From an uncultured Chthoniobacterales bacterium (lineage in GTDB: Bacteria; Verrucomicrobiota; Verrucomicrobiia; Chthoniobacterales; CAKUMP01), in the NCBI GenBank assembly GCA_934667795.1, contig CAKUMP010000033.1, forward strand, positions 1-13,802: a DNA stretch of 13,802 nucleotides. Direction: 5' to 3'. Both the position numbers and the translations under genes were made by a program. Positions 8,088 to 13,245 of the stretch are shown piece after piece. The notes under the pieces were generated by a model that worked only from the letters and a program-made list of their open reading frames with translations, was not told the DNA's origin and searched no databases. The first letter of the stretch is position 1, and each line of letters opens with the position of its first letter.

Positions 8088-8351
8088 ATGTCGAGAGTTT
8101 GCAGTATTACAAATGCCAAGCCATCCACTGGTAGTGTGATCCACCGTCGTGGTCTTGCCAAGAAAAAGGGTGGAATCGGTCAACACGTCACCAAAAACGT
8201 GAAGCGTACCTTTTTGCCAAATTTGAAGTCACGCCGCATCTGGGTGCCGGAATTAAACCGTTTTGTGACGGTAAAATTGACCGCAAGAGCCATTAAAACC
8301 ATCAATAAAAACGGCGCATTCGCCACCCTGTCGAAAGCAGGTTTAATCTAA
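8088..8351 (+). CDS. rpmB: 50S ribosomal protein L28
   Basis: This is an 87-residue basic protein starting MSRVCSITNAKP. It contains the L28 core VIHRRGLAKKKGGIG, the stretch KRTFLPNLKSRRIWVPE and the C-terminal VKLTARAIKTINKNG. It binds 23S rRNA in the large subunit. Only the N-terminal Cys remains of the zinc-ligand pattern seen in some L28 proteins, so this is a zinc-free form. The frame opens upstream at 8025, but the ATG at 8088 has GGGAG six bases before it and gives the family N-terminus. A weak hairpin (TCTGC/GCAGA, 8365-8380) follows the gene without a T run. Confidence 0.95.
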   Translation: MSRVCSITNAKPSTGSVIHRRGLAKKKGGIGQHVTKNVKRTFLPNLKSRRIWVPELNRFVTVKLTARAIKTINKNGAFATLSKAGLI

Positions 8352-8468
8352 TATTCACCTGACTTCTGCACAAAAGCAGAGAAAGGCTGAAATATTTTTC
8401 ATGAAATAATCTTTATTTATTTCCGTCTTCCGCTAAAGTGGCAGCCGGAATTGAAAGGAAAAATTAAT

Positions 8469-8672
8469 ATGGCATATAGCGTTGTTAGCAAGAAATCAGG
8501 AAAAACCTACTACCTCCACAGCAGAAATCAGGAACTGAAGGGTGGTCGTACCGTCACATTATATTACTTTGGCAGTGAAGCTAAGGAAGGCGCAATTGAC
8601 GCTCTCCCTGAAGGCTATGTCGTTTCAGAAAATGAACGCACTGGCTTGCCTTTACTCAAGAAAAAAAAGTAA
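8469..8672 (+). CDS. Small lysine-rich conserved protein of unknown function
   Basis: This is a 67-residue protein, MAYSVVSKKSGKTYYLH and onward, ending PLLKKKK. Its middle reads GGRTVTLYYFG, then AIDALPEGY and ERTGLPLL. I recognise this as a small family scattered across bacteria, without an assigned function. The alternating pattern suggests a compact beta-rich fold with a basic tail, which could bind nucleic acid. The ATG is preceded by AAAGGA nine bases upstream. A TTG 18 bases earlier is in frame but less likely. It lies 117 bases after rpmB on the same strand and shares the terminator at 8725, so the two may be one transcript. Confidence 0.75.
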   Translation: MAYSVVSKKSGKTYYLHSRNQELKGGRTVTLYYFGSEAKEGAIDALPEGYVVSENERTGLPLLKKKK

Positions 8673-8724
8673 TCGCAAATCATTTAATAAATACACTGGA
8701 GCCCACACGCTCTTCGTGAAATTT

Positions 8725-8759
8725 TCCGGGAAAGATACCCTCTTTCCCGGATTTTTTTT
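8725..8759 (+). terminator. Strong intrinsic terminator
   Basis: A perfect 10-bp stem TCCGGGAAAG / CTTTCCCGGA (8725-8734 with 8742-8751) closes a 7-base loop and is followed directly by eight T residues (8752-8759). It lies 53 bases after the small protein gene and ends the rpmB-side transcript. Confidence 0.93.
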
Positions 8760-9148
8760 GAACCACAGAATTGAGTCTTCGAAATAGCCTGTCTAATATT
8801 TTGTTCCAAATAAAATAGGCAATGCACAGAAGGTTTTTAAGGTTTTTTAATGCATAATCCATTCGGACCACAGGATCGATTTTCTTATAAATTAAAGTAA
8901 ACAATGCATAAAACAATTTACCGACTCCAAAATATAAGTCCCAAACATATTCATTAGGACATAAATCTTTCAATACAACACCCTTAAAATATTCTGTGCA
9001 TTCTGTGCATTCTGTGCATTCTGTGTGTTCTGTGGTTAAAACAGGTGCAGGTCCTTTGTGGTTCTCTCTGTGGTTTCGGTGGTTAGTTTCGGTGGAGTTT
9101 AAAAAAAGTTCTGTGGTTTTGGTGGGTTCTATGGTTTAAACAGGTGGT
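8760..9148. repeat. AT-rich spacer with TTCTGTG-type repeats
   Basis: No convincing gene lies here. From 8991 the 9-base unit ATTCTGTGC recurs without gaps (8991, 9000, 9009), then ATTCTGTGT at 9018 and GTTCTGTGG at 9027. Looser TTCTGTGGTT/TTTCGGTGG units continue to about 9140, right up to the next gene. AACCACAGAA at 8760-8769, just after the terminator, is the reverse complement of TTCTGTGGTT at 9028-9037, so the AT-rich core (8770-8990) is bounded by a short inverted pair. A 97-codon open frame on the minus strand (8680-8973) runs into the terminator and has no recognisable domain, so I regard it as chance. Confidence 0.75.
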
Positions 9149-10474
9149 ATGCATTCTGAGGTGGAGAGTTATGATCAGGATTCGCGGGTGACCGTGAATG
9201 ATTTGGAGGCGGCGCGTCCGGCGACGGGGTTGTTTGCGGACAAAGACTGGCTTTACTCGCCTTCTCCTTTCTTGATTTCACCCAAATGGGCGAAACAATT
9301 GGAGCGATTGGGACATCAGTTACTCGTTTTTCAGGCCGCTTGTAATGATCTTTATTACTTAAGCGTCAGAGGGAAACAGCCATCCTGGATCGCGGAATAC
9401 CTGGATGCCGGAAAGCCACCGGAACTTATTGAGTATTCCCGCAGTAAATTTTTGCGCATGGAAGTCCCAAGAGTCATCCGTCCGGATATTTTACTGACTC
9501 CGGAAGGGATGGCACTTTCTGAACTCGACAGTGTCCCTGGTGGAATAGGACTTGCGGGCTGGCTGGGAGAAACCTATTCGCAATTCGGATACGATATCCT
9601 GGGCGGCCCCCACGGAATGTTGCAGGGGTTTCAGACAATCCACCCCGGTGGGCAAATCCTGGTTTCAGATGAAGCCGGTACTTACCGCCCGGAAATGGCA
9701 TGGGTCGCCAACCGTCTGAATGAACAAAATCCGCAAACAAAATGGTCCGTTGAAAATCCCGACGAAATTTCCTCCTTTACCCCTGAAGTCTATCGATTCT
9801 TCGAATTATTTGATTTGCCAAACATTTCCTCCATTTCTTCTCTGCTGAAAGCGGAACAGGAGGGAAATGTGCACATTACGCCTCCGATCAAGCCGTTTAT
9901 GGAGGAAAAAATGTGGTTTGGGCTCTTCTGGCTACGTCCTTTACGGGAATATTGGAGACGTGCGCTGGGAAGCCGCTATTTTTCTGATTTACAAAAAGTC
10001 ATCCCCTATACCTGGATACTCGACCCCACTCCGCTCCCCCATCATGGCGTCATCCCGGAATTGAATATCCAAAGATGGGAAGAACTCGAAGAATTCAGCC
10101 AGAAAGAACGGCAGTTTATTTTAAAAGTCAGTGGATTCAGCGAATTAGCATGGGGAAGCCGGAGTGTCGTTGTCGGGCATGATGTTCCTGCTCCGGACTG
10201 GAAACAAAACTTGCAAAAAGCATTTGAAGATTTCTCTCACGGCCCATGGATCCTGCAGAAATTCCATAACACCGCCATCTTTTCACACCCGTACTTTGAC
10301 ACCGATAACCATGTCGTCCAAATGGACGGACGCATCCGGTTTTGTCCGTATTACTTTGTAGATGGGAAAAAAGCGCATCTGAGCGGTGCCCTGGTGACAA
10401 TTTGCCCGGCAGATAAAAAAATCATTCATGGGATGAAAGATGCCATTTTAGTTCCTGCAGCGGTCAAAATATGA
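9149..10474 (+). CDS. ATP-grasp-like protein of unknown substrate
   Basis: This is a 441-residue cytoplasmic protein. IRPDILLTPEGMALSELDSV with PGGIGL (about 110-133) and the later FILKVSGFSELAWGSRSVVV (about 322-343), then GPWILQKFH (about 365-373), resemble the nucleotide-binding lysine and the strand order of ATP-grasp ligases. The fold call is by pattern only, and the acid and amine substrates are unknown. The start is ambiguous. The ATG at 9149 sits where the spacer repeat ends and its first codons echo the repeat. An in-frame GTG at 9188 has AGGA seven bases upstream and would remove 13 residues. The gene originally lay 22 bases before the ROK kinase gene, so the pair probably formed an operon. 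Its last 19 codons are duplicated at 12412-12469. Confidence 0.6.
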   Translation: MHSEVESYDQDSRVTVNDLEAARPATGLFADKDWLYSPSPFLISPKWAKQLERLGHQLLVFQAACNDLYYLSVRGKQPSWIAEYLDAGKPPELIEYSRSKFLRMEVPRVIRPDILLTPEGMALSELDSVPGGIGLAGWLGETYSQFGYDILGGPHGMLQGFQTIHPGGQILVSDEAGTYRPEMAWVANRLNEQNPQTKWSVENPDEISSFTPEVYRFFELFDLPNISSISSLLKAEQEGNVHITPPIKPFMEEKMWFGLFWLRPLREYWRRALGSRYFSDLQKVIPYTWILDPTPLPHHGVIPELNIQRWEELEEFSQKERQFILKVSGFSELAWGSRSVVVGHDVPAPDWKQNLQKAFEDFSHGPWILQKFHNTAIFSHPYFDTDNHVVQMDGRIRFCPYYFVDGKKAHLSGALVTICPADKKIIHGMKDAILVPAAVKI

Positions 10475-10610
10475 TGCATTGCAGCCCAATCTACTTATGA
10501 AAAAAAATTCTGGTCATAGATGTAGGGGGTTCCAGTATCAAGTTTCGCCTGGAAGGAAGTGCTGAGCGATTTAAAGAAAATTTCGGATCCCGGCGGAAAT
10601 GGTTGAAAAA
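10417..10610 (+). repeat. Direct repeat, left copy (DR-L), flanking the hip module
   Basis: This matches 12412-12614 with few differences. It covers the last codons of the ATP-grasp-like gene, the 22-base spacer and about 115 bases of the 5' end of the ROK kinase gene. The most divergent part is 10582-10596 (TCGGATCCCGGCGG), where about nine bases of the kinase sequence are lost. The match ends in GGTTGAAAAA (10601-10610), a string that also occurs at the outer end of the small-gene tail repeat. Confidence 0.9.
10497..10610 (+). pseudogene. 5' stub of the ROK kinase gene
   Basis: This is a truncated duplicate of the start of the kinase gene at 12492. The ATG is kept, but the A run after it has eight A instead of seven. 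That shifts the frame and gives a stop after 22 codons. The upstream GGAG ribosome site has become GCAG (10480-10483 region). An internal deletion follows near 10585, and all homology ends at 10610. It is not expected to yield a functional protein. Confidence 0.88.
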
Positions 10611-10671
10611 CACGAAATATTATGTTATAATCCCCCGTAATTGGGGGGTACTGAAACTTAACCTTTTCTAA
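10602..10671. repeat. Conserved dyad-rich 3' tail, copy A
   Basis: This is the outer end of the inserted module and the inverted counterpart of 5316-5385. On the plus strand it reads ATTATGTTATAAT (10619-10631), then CCCCC-GTAATT-GGGGG at 10632-10647. Just inside the small gene is GTTCGTT-TG-AACGAAC at 10676-10691. The first ten or so bases overlap the end of the direct repeat, which marks the junction. On the minus strand it forms the 3' end of the hipB-hipA-small gene transcript. Confidence 0.78.
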
Positions 10672-10860
10672 TTATGTTCGTTTGAACGAACTATGCTTGT
10701 TAGGACGCCCTGCATCGACCGGCAGCAGTAGATTCACAGGCTTCGTTAAAAAACGGCCTATCGCATCCACCCAGTTAAAGCGTCCATTAAGGACAAAGCG
10801 GTAAGCGCGTGGTCGCGAGACAAGAAAAACCACCGTTTTAGATCCCCTTTCAGGATTCAT
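10672..10860 (-). CDS. 62-residue protein translationally coupled to hipA, unknown function
   Basis: The start codon overlaps the hipA stop as ATGA (10857-10860), a classic coupling arrangement, and there is no separate ribosome site. The product is basic and Arg/Lys-rich, with central YRFVLNGRFNWVDAIGRF and a C-terminal half ending AGRPNKHSSFKRT. I recognise no domain, signal peptide or membrane segment. A decayed second copy at 5127-5315 keeps the same reading frame in pieces, which supports real coding. The last 16 bases of the gene overlap the GTTCGTT/AACGAAC dyad. It may be a third component of the toxin-antitoxin operon or a gene belonging to the carrier element. The sequence does not decide between them. 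Confidence 0.6.
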   Translation of the reverse strand: MNPERGSKTVVFLVSRPRAYRFVLNGRFNWVDAIGRFLTKPVNLLLPVDAGRPNKHSSFKRT

Positions 10861-12071
10861 TTTAAAGGGGCAAGCAACCTGGCACAGTTTTCTTCTGTAA
10901 TAGCTTTAGCTCTGCCATTATAGGTACTTTTCTGGACAGCTTGCTTTACTCGTTGCGTAAAGCTTCGCAAACGTTGCAGGGCAGCAGCTCGACCTAAACC
11001 GGACTCCTCGATGAACTTCAGCCAATTGAGCGAGTTCAATCGAGTCGGTTCTTTTTCACCTCCCAATTTCATAGCCATTTCAGAAGCGATCCCTTCATAC
11101 GCCCGAGTACAAACCAAATCGTAAAGCGGAGCCAAACGGCATCCTTCCTGGTCATATAAAAGAGCAAAATTCTTTCCATGCGCATCGCTATTTCCGATCA
11201 GGTAGTTAAAAACGATGGCATCGAACAGCTTCAGAATATCAGGCCCTGGAGCACTGGAGGCGAAACGAAGCAAGTCGAAGCATTGCTTCAATCCCGGCCC
11301 TTCTTGTTGATATTTCATTTCAGGCGGAACCCCCAATGCCTGACAAAAATCTTCCTGATGCAAGCGCTGCAAAGAACCCGAAGCATCTAAATGGCGATCA
11401 TACCGTTCAATTTGCAAAAAACGTTGCCCTTCGCTTTCGCCAATTTCCACTCGTGCTACATCCAGTCCGACCTCAGCGCCCAAAGTCATGCAAAAGTGTT
11501 CGTTTTCCACCAAGCCAGCAAAGTAAGGGCTTTGCGGTTTGAGAATATGTGTGCTGGGTGCTCCATCAAGAGTGAGCAAATACCGCCCTTCGTGAATTCT
11601 GAGCGCCATTTTCCCCTGTGCTCCCGCCAGAGAAAGTCTTACACGCTTTTCATCAACAAGAAGGGGATGACGTGAAATGGATGACAATTTCTCAGCCAGT
11701 TCTGACATGGAAATTTCCCGATACGGTGGCGTACTACCTTCTGAAACCTCATTTATGTTCTGCAAACTCACAGCTCCAGCGCACTCTCTTCCGATTTTTT
11801 CAAGAAGAGCAAAATCGTTCTTTTCACTCACCCCAAAAGCGCGAGCAACTAACTGACGACTGTTTTCCTCTGGTAACAAACCAGCAAAAAAGGGCCGACA
11901 CTCCTTGCGCTTGAATTTCTCCTGTCTTAATGGAAGCGAAATGGAAAGCGGCACAGCCCGCGAAGAATTAAACCACGTTGGGTCATAAGTAAACCAAAGC
12001 TCACCCTGTTTGTCCTGCTCCAAAAGCCCCACCAAATCAGTATTCAGATAAACATTAAGAAAACGGCTCAT
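10857..12071 (-). CDS. hipA: HipA-type serine/threonine kinase toxin
   Basis: This is a 404-residue protein with the full HipA layout. The N-terminal subdomain (about 1-105) is present, with FFAGLLPEENSR at 61-72. The Gly-rich loop is LSLAGAQGKMAL at 147-158, and HILKP (175-179) carries the ATP-binding Lys. The catalytic loop NSDAHGKN at 294-301 has Asp296, and APLYDLVCT places the metal-binding Asp at 318. All key residues are present, so the kinase should be active. HipA of E. coli phosphorylates glutamyl-tRNA synthetase and causes dormancy, but the target here is unknown. The N-terminal subdomain is not split off as in three-gene HipBST systems. The gene starts nine bases after hipB and ends overlapping the 62-codon gene. 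The whole operon is antisense to the flanking genes. Confidence 0.93.
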   Translation of the reverse strand: MSRFLNVYLNTDLVGLLEQDKQGELWFTYDPTWFNSSRAVPLSISLPLRQEKFKRKECRPFFAGLLPEENSRQLVARAFGVSEKNDFALLEKIGRECAGAVSLQNINEVSEGSTPPYREISMSELAEKLSSISRHPLLVDEKRVRLSLAGAQGKMALRIHEGRYLLTLDGAPSTHILKPQSPYFAGLVENEHFCMTLGAEVGLDVARVEIGESEGQRFLQIERYDRHLDASGSLQRLHQEDFCQALGVPPEMKYQQEGPGLKQCFDLLRFASSAPGPDILKLFDAIVFNYLIGNSDAHGKNFALLYDQEGCRLAPLYDLVCTRAYEGIASEMAMKLGGEKEPTRLNSLNWLKFIEESGLGRAAALQRLRSFTQRVKQAVQKSTYNGRAKAITEENCARLLAPLK

Positions 12072-12080
12072 GATTTAAAC

Positions 12081-12284
12081 TCACTTTCTCTCCTGAATAA
12101 CGATTTCAATGCCAAGACTGGCAAGCACGCGCAATGTTCGTCCCAGTTCACAAGACTCCTTGCCATTTTCCAGATCACTAATGAAACGCCGTCCAGTGGC
12201 AGATACCATCGCCAGTTCACTTTGATTCATCCCCAACTTCTTGCGACGTTCCCTGATCGTTTTTCCTAGCTTTTCCGTGTCCAT
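12081..12284 (-). CDS. hipB: HipB-type antitoxin, XRE-family repressor
   Basis: This is a 67-residue protein that is almost entirely one helix-turn-helix domain. It starts LGKTIRERRKKLGMNQ, with helices 2-3 around QSELAMVSATGRRFISDLENGK (about 21-42), and ends in a short strand, IEIVIQERK. That is the usual form of HipB, which neutralises HipA and represses the operon as a dimer. I chose the ATG at 12284. A TTG at 12314 would add MFPYESKSVK, which is not typical of the family and would overlap the proposed promoter. Nine bases separate it from hipA. Confidence 0.9.
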   Translation of the reverse strand: MDTEKLGKTIRERRKKLGMNQSELAMVSATGRRFISDLENGKESCELGRTLRVLASLGIEIVIQERK

Positions 12285-12310
12285 CTTAACGCTTTTGCTT
12301 TCGTACGGGA

Positions 12311-12339
12311 ACAATAAGCCGTTTTTACATCATTTTCAA
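12311..12339 (-). promoter_or_regulatory. Candidate hipBA promoter
   Basis: On the minus strand, TTGAAA (12339-12334) and TATTGT (12316-12311) are separated by exactly 17 bases. They would start transcription about 20 bases before the hipB ATG. The boxes match the sigma-70 consensus at 5 of 6 and 4 of 6 positions. Confidence 0.5.
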
Positions 12340-12347
12340 GAAAAATG

Positions 12348-12363
12348 TTCCTGATCGGGAGCA
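12348..12363. promoter_or_regulatory. Candidate HipB operator 1
   Basis: TTCCTGATCGGGAGCA is one of two near-identical 16-base sites around the palindrome CYGATCGGG. It lies nine bases upstream of the proposed hipBA -35 box. Assignment to HipB rests on position and the known self-repression of hipBA operons. Confidence 0.5.
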
Positions 12364-12366
12364 TTT

Positions 12367-12372
12367 TTGACA
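12367..12372 (+). promoter_or_regulatory. Candidate plus-strand -35 box (TTGACA) towards the ROK kinase
   Basis: This is a perfect TTGACA on the plus strand between the two candidate operators. The matching -10 is poor: CATTTA at 18-base spacing or TTTATT at 20-base spacing. If active, it would drive the kinase gene, which the insertion has cut off from its former operon. The reverse complement also gives TTGTCA for the minus strand. Confidence 0.25.
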
Positions 12373-12396
12373 ATTAAGGAGTTTATCTCCCATTTA

Positions 12397-12412
12397 TTCC
12401 CGATCGGGTGCA
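12397..12412. promoter_or_regulatory. Candidate HipB operator 2
   Basis: TTCCCGATCGGGTGCA contains the perfect palindrome CCCGATCGGG. It differs from operator 1 at two positions and lies 49 bases from it, in the same orientation. Its end coincides with the first base of the right direct repeat. Confidence 0.5.
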
Positions 12413-12469
12413 AAAATCATTCATGGAATGAAAGATGCCATTTTAGTTCCTGCAGCGGTCAAAATATGA
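12412..12469 (+). pseudogene. Duplicated 3' fragment of the ATP-grasp-like gene
   Basis: The last 18 codons and stop of the 441-residue gene are repeated here (KIIHGMKDAILVPAAVKI in the same frame). The fragment has no start and no upstream coding sequence and is a by-product of the direct repeat. Confidence 0.88.
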
Positions 12470-12614
12470 TACATTGGAGCCCAATCTGCTTATGAAAAAA
12501 ACTCTGGTCATAGATGTAGGGGGTTCCAGTATCAAGTTTCGCCTGGAAGGAAATGCTGAACGATTTAAAGAAAATTCCGGAACAAAATTTACCCCGGAAG
12601 AGATGGTTGAAAAA
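12412..12614 (+). repeat. Direct repeat, right copy (DR-R), flanking the hip module
   Basis: This is the second copy of the segment at 10417-10610. It carries a C-terminal fragment of the ATP-grasp-like gene (12412-12469, ending in the same codons and TGA) and the intact start of the kinase gene. The two copies begin 1995 bases apart. This copy keeps GGAG before the kinase and the unshifted A run, so it represents the functional version of the kinase start. Confidence 0.9.
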
Positions 12615-13196
12615 ATTCTGGCCCGGATTCCCAAATCCGATATTGCAAGAGTCAGCATCGGATTTCCTGCACCTGTCGAAGATAATTACATCCTGAAAGA
12701 CCCGAAAAATCTCGGCAAAGGATGGGTCGGTTTTGACTTTAAAAAAGCATTCGGGAAAGAGGTTCGTATCCTGAATGATGCTGCGATGCAGGCGGTTGGC
12801 AGTTATGAAGGAGGAAAAATGCTTTTTCTTGGCCTGGGAACAGGTCTGGGGTCTGCAGTCATTTATTCCGACCATCTTGTTCCGCTCGAACTCTGCGAAT
12901 TACGCTACGATAAAGATACCACCGTCGAAGAAGCCGTTTCTAAAGCAACATTGAAAAAAATCGGTGAAAAAAAATGGCGAAAACAAGTCATGGAAGTCGT
13001 CGATATTTTTTACCGTTCCTTTTTACCGGATTACATTGTGATCGGAGGAGGAAATGCCAAAAAGCTGGAAGATTTTCCTGATTACATCAGGCTGGGAGAC
13101 AATTCCCTCGCCCTGATCGGAGGAGAACGCCTGTGGGCACCTGATTTCCACATCACCCTTTCCCCCACACGCCAGCATGCAGGAAAAAGCTCTTAG
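12492..13196 (+). CDS. Small ROK-family sugar kinase (polyphosphate-glucokinase-like)
   Basis: This is a 234-residue actin-fold kinase. The phosphate-1 loop is IDVGGSSIKF at about 7-16. The segment SIGFPAPVEDN with NLGKGWVGFDF is typical of ROK and polyphosphate glucokinases. LNDAAMQAVGSY supplies the catalytic Asp, MLFLGLGTGLGSAVI is the phosphate-2 loop and IVIGGGNAKKL the adenosine motif. It would phosphorylate a hexose, with ATP or polyphosphate as donor. At 234 residues it is shorter than classic ROK kinases of about 300 and lacks their zinc-binding cysteine cluster. The ATG at 12492 is preceded by GGAG about 12 bases upstream, and its duplicate stub begins at the equivalent ATG. A TTG 18 bases earlier is also in frame. 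It originally followed the ATP-grasp-like gene directly. Confidence 0.85.
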   Translation: MKKTLVIDVGGSSIKFRLEGNAERFKENSGTKFTPEEMVEKILARIPKSDIARVSIGFPAPVEDNYILKDPKNLGKGWVGFDFKKAFGKEVRILNDAAMQAVGSYEGGKMLFLGLGTGLGSAVIYSDHLVPLELCELRYDKDTTVEEAVSKATLKKIGEKKWRKQVMEVVDIFYRSFLPDYIVIGGGNAKKLEDFPDYIRLGDNSLALIGGERLWAPDFHITLSPTRQHAGKSS

Positions 13197-13245
13197 CCAC
13201 AGATTATGATGTTGTTTTTCAAGATGAGTTTGTAATATCCCCTAC

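Larger units (their letters stand above)
10611..12411 (-). mobile_element. Inserted hipBA module (about 1.8 kb) between direct repeats
   Basis: The segment between the two copies of the ATP-grasp/kinase junction contains only minus-strand genes (hipB, hipA, 62-codon gene) plus their promoter and the dyad-rich tail. It has no recognisable transposase, integrase or short terminal inverted repeats. The flanking repeats of about 200 bases are far longer than a transposase target duplication. Single-crossover integration of a circular molecule, or a duplication followed by replacement, fits better. Similarity of its outer end to 5316-5385 shows that part of the module is repeated elsewhere. Confidence 0.7.

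Noticed and set aside
8365..8380. Hairpin after rpmB as a terminator
   Set aside because: It has a five-pair stem with no adjacent T run, so it is too weak to call.
8680..8973. 97-codon open frame on the minus strand in the spacer
   Set aside because: It runs through the intrinsic terminator and repeat-derived sequence, has no ribosome site of note and no known domain.
8991..9035. Possible CRISPR array from the regular 9-base repeats
   Set aside because: The units are contiguous and only 9 bases long, with no spacers and no cas genes.
10632..10648. CCCCC/GGGGG hairpin as an intrinsic terminator of the hip operon
   Set aside because: On the operon strand the stem is only five pairs and is followed by ATTATAACAT rather than a U run. 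I keep it as a conserved dyad of unknown role.
12412..12614. Direct repeat as an ordinary transposon target-site duplication
   Set aside because: At about 200 bases it is much longer than known transposase duplications, and no transposase or terminal inverted repeat is present.
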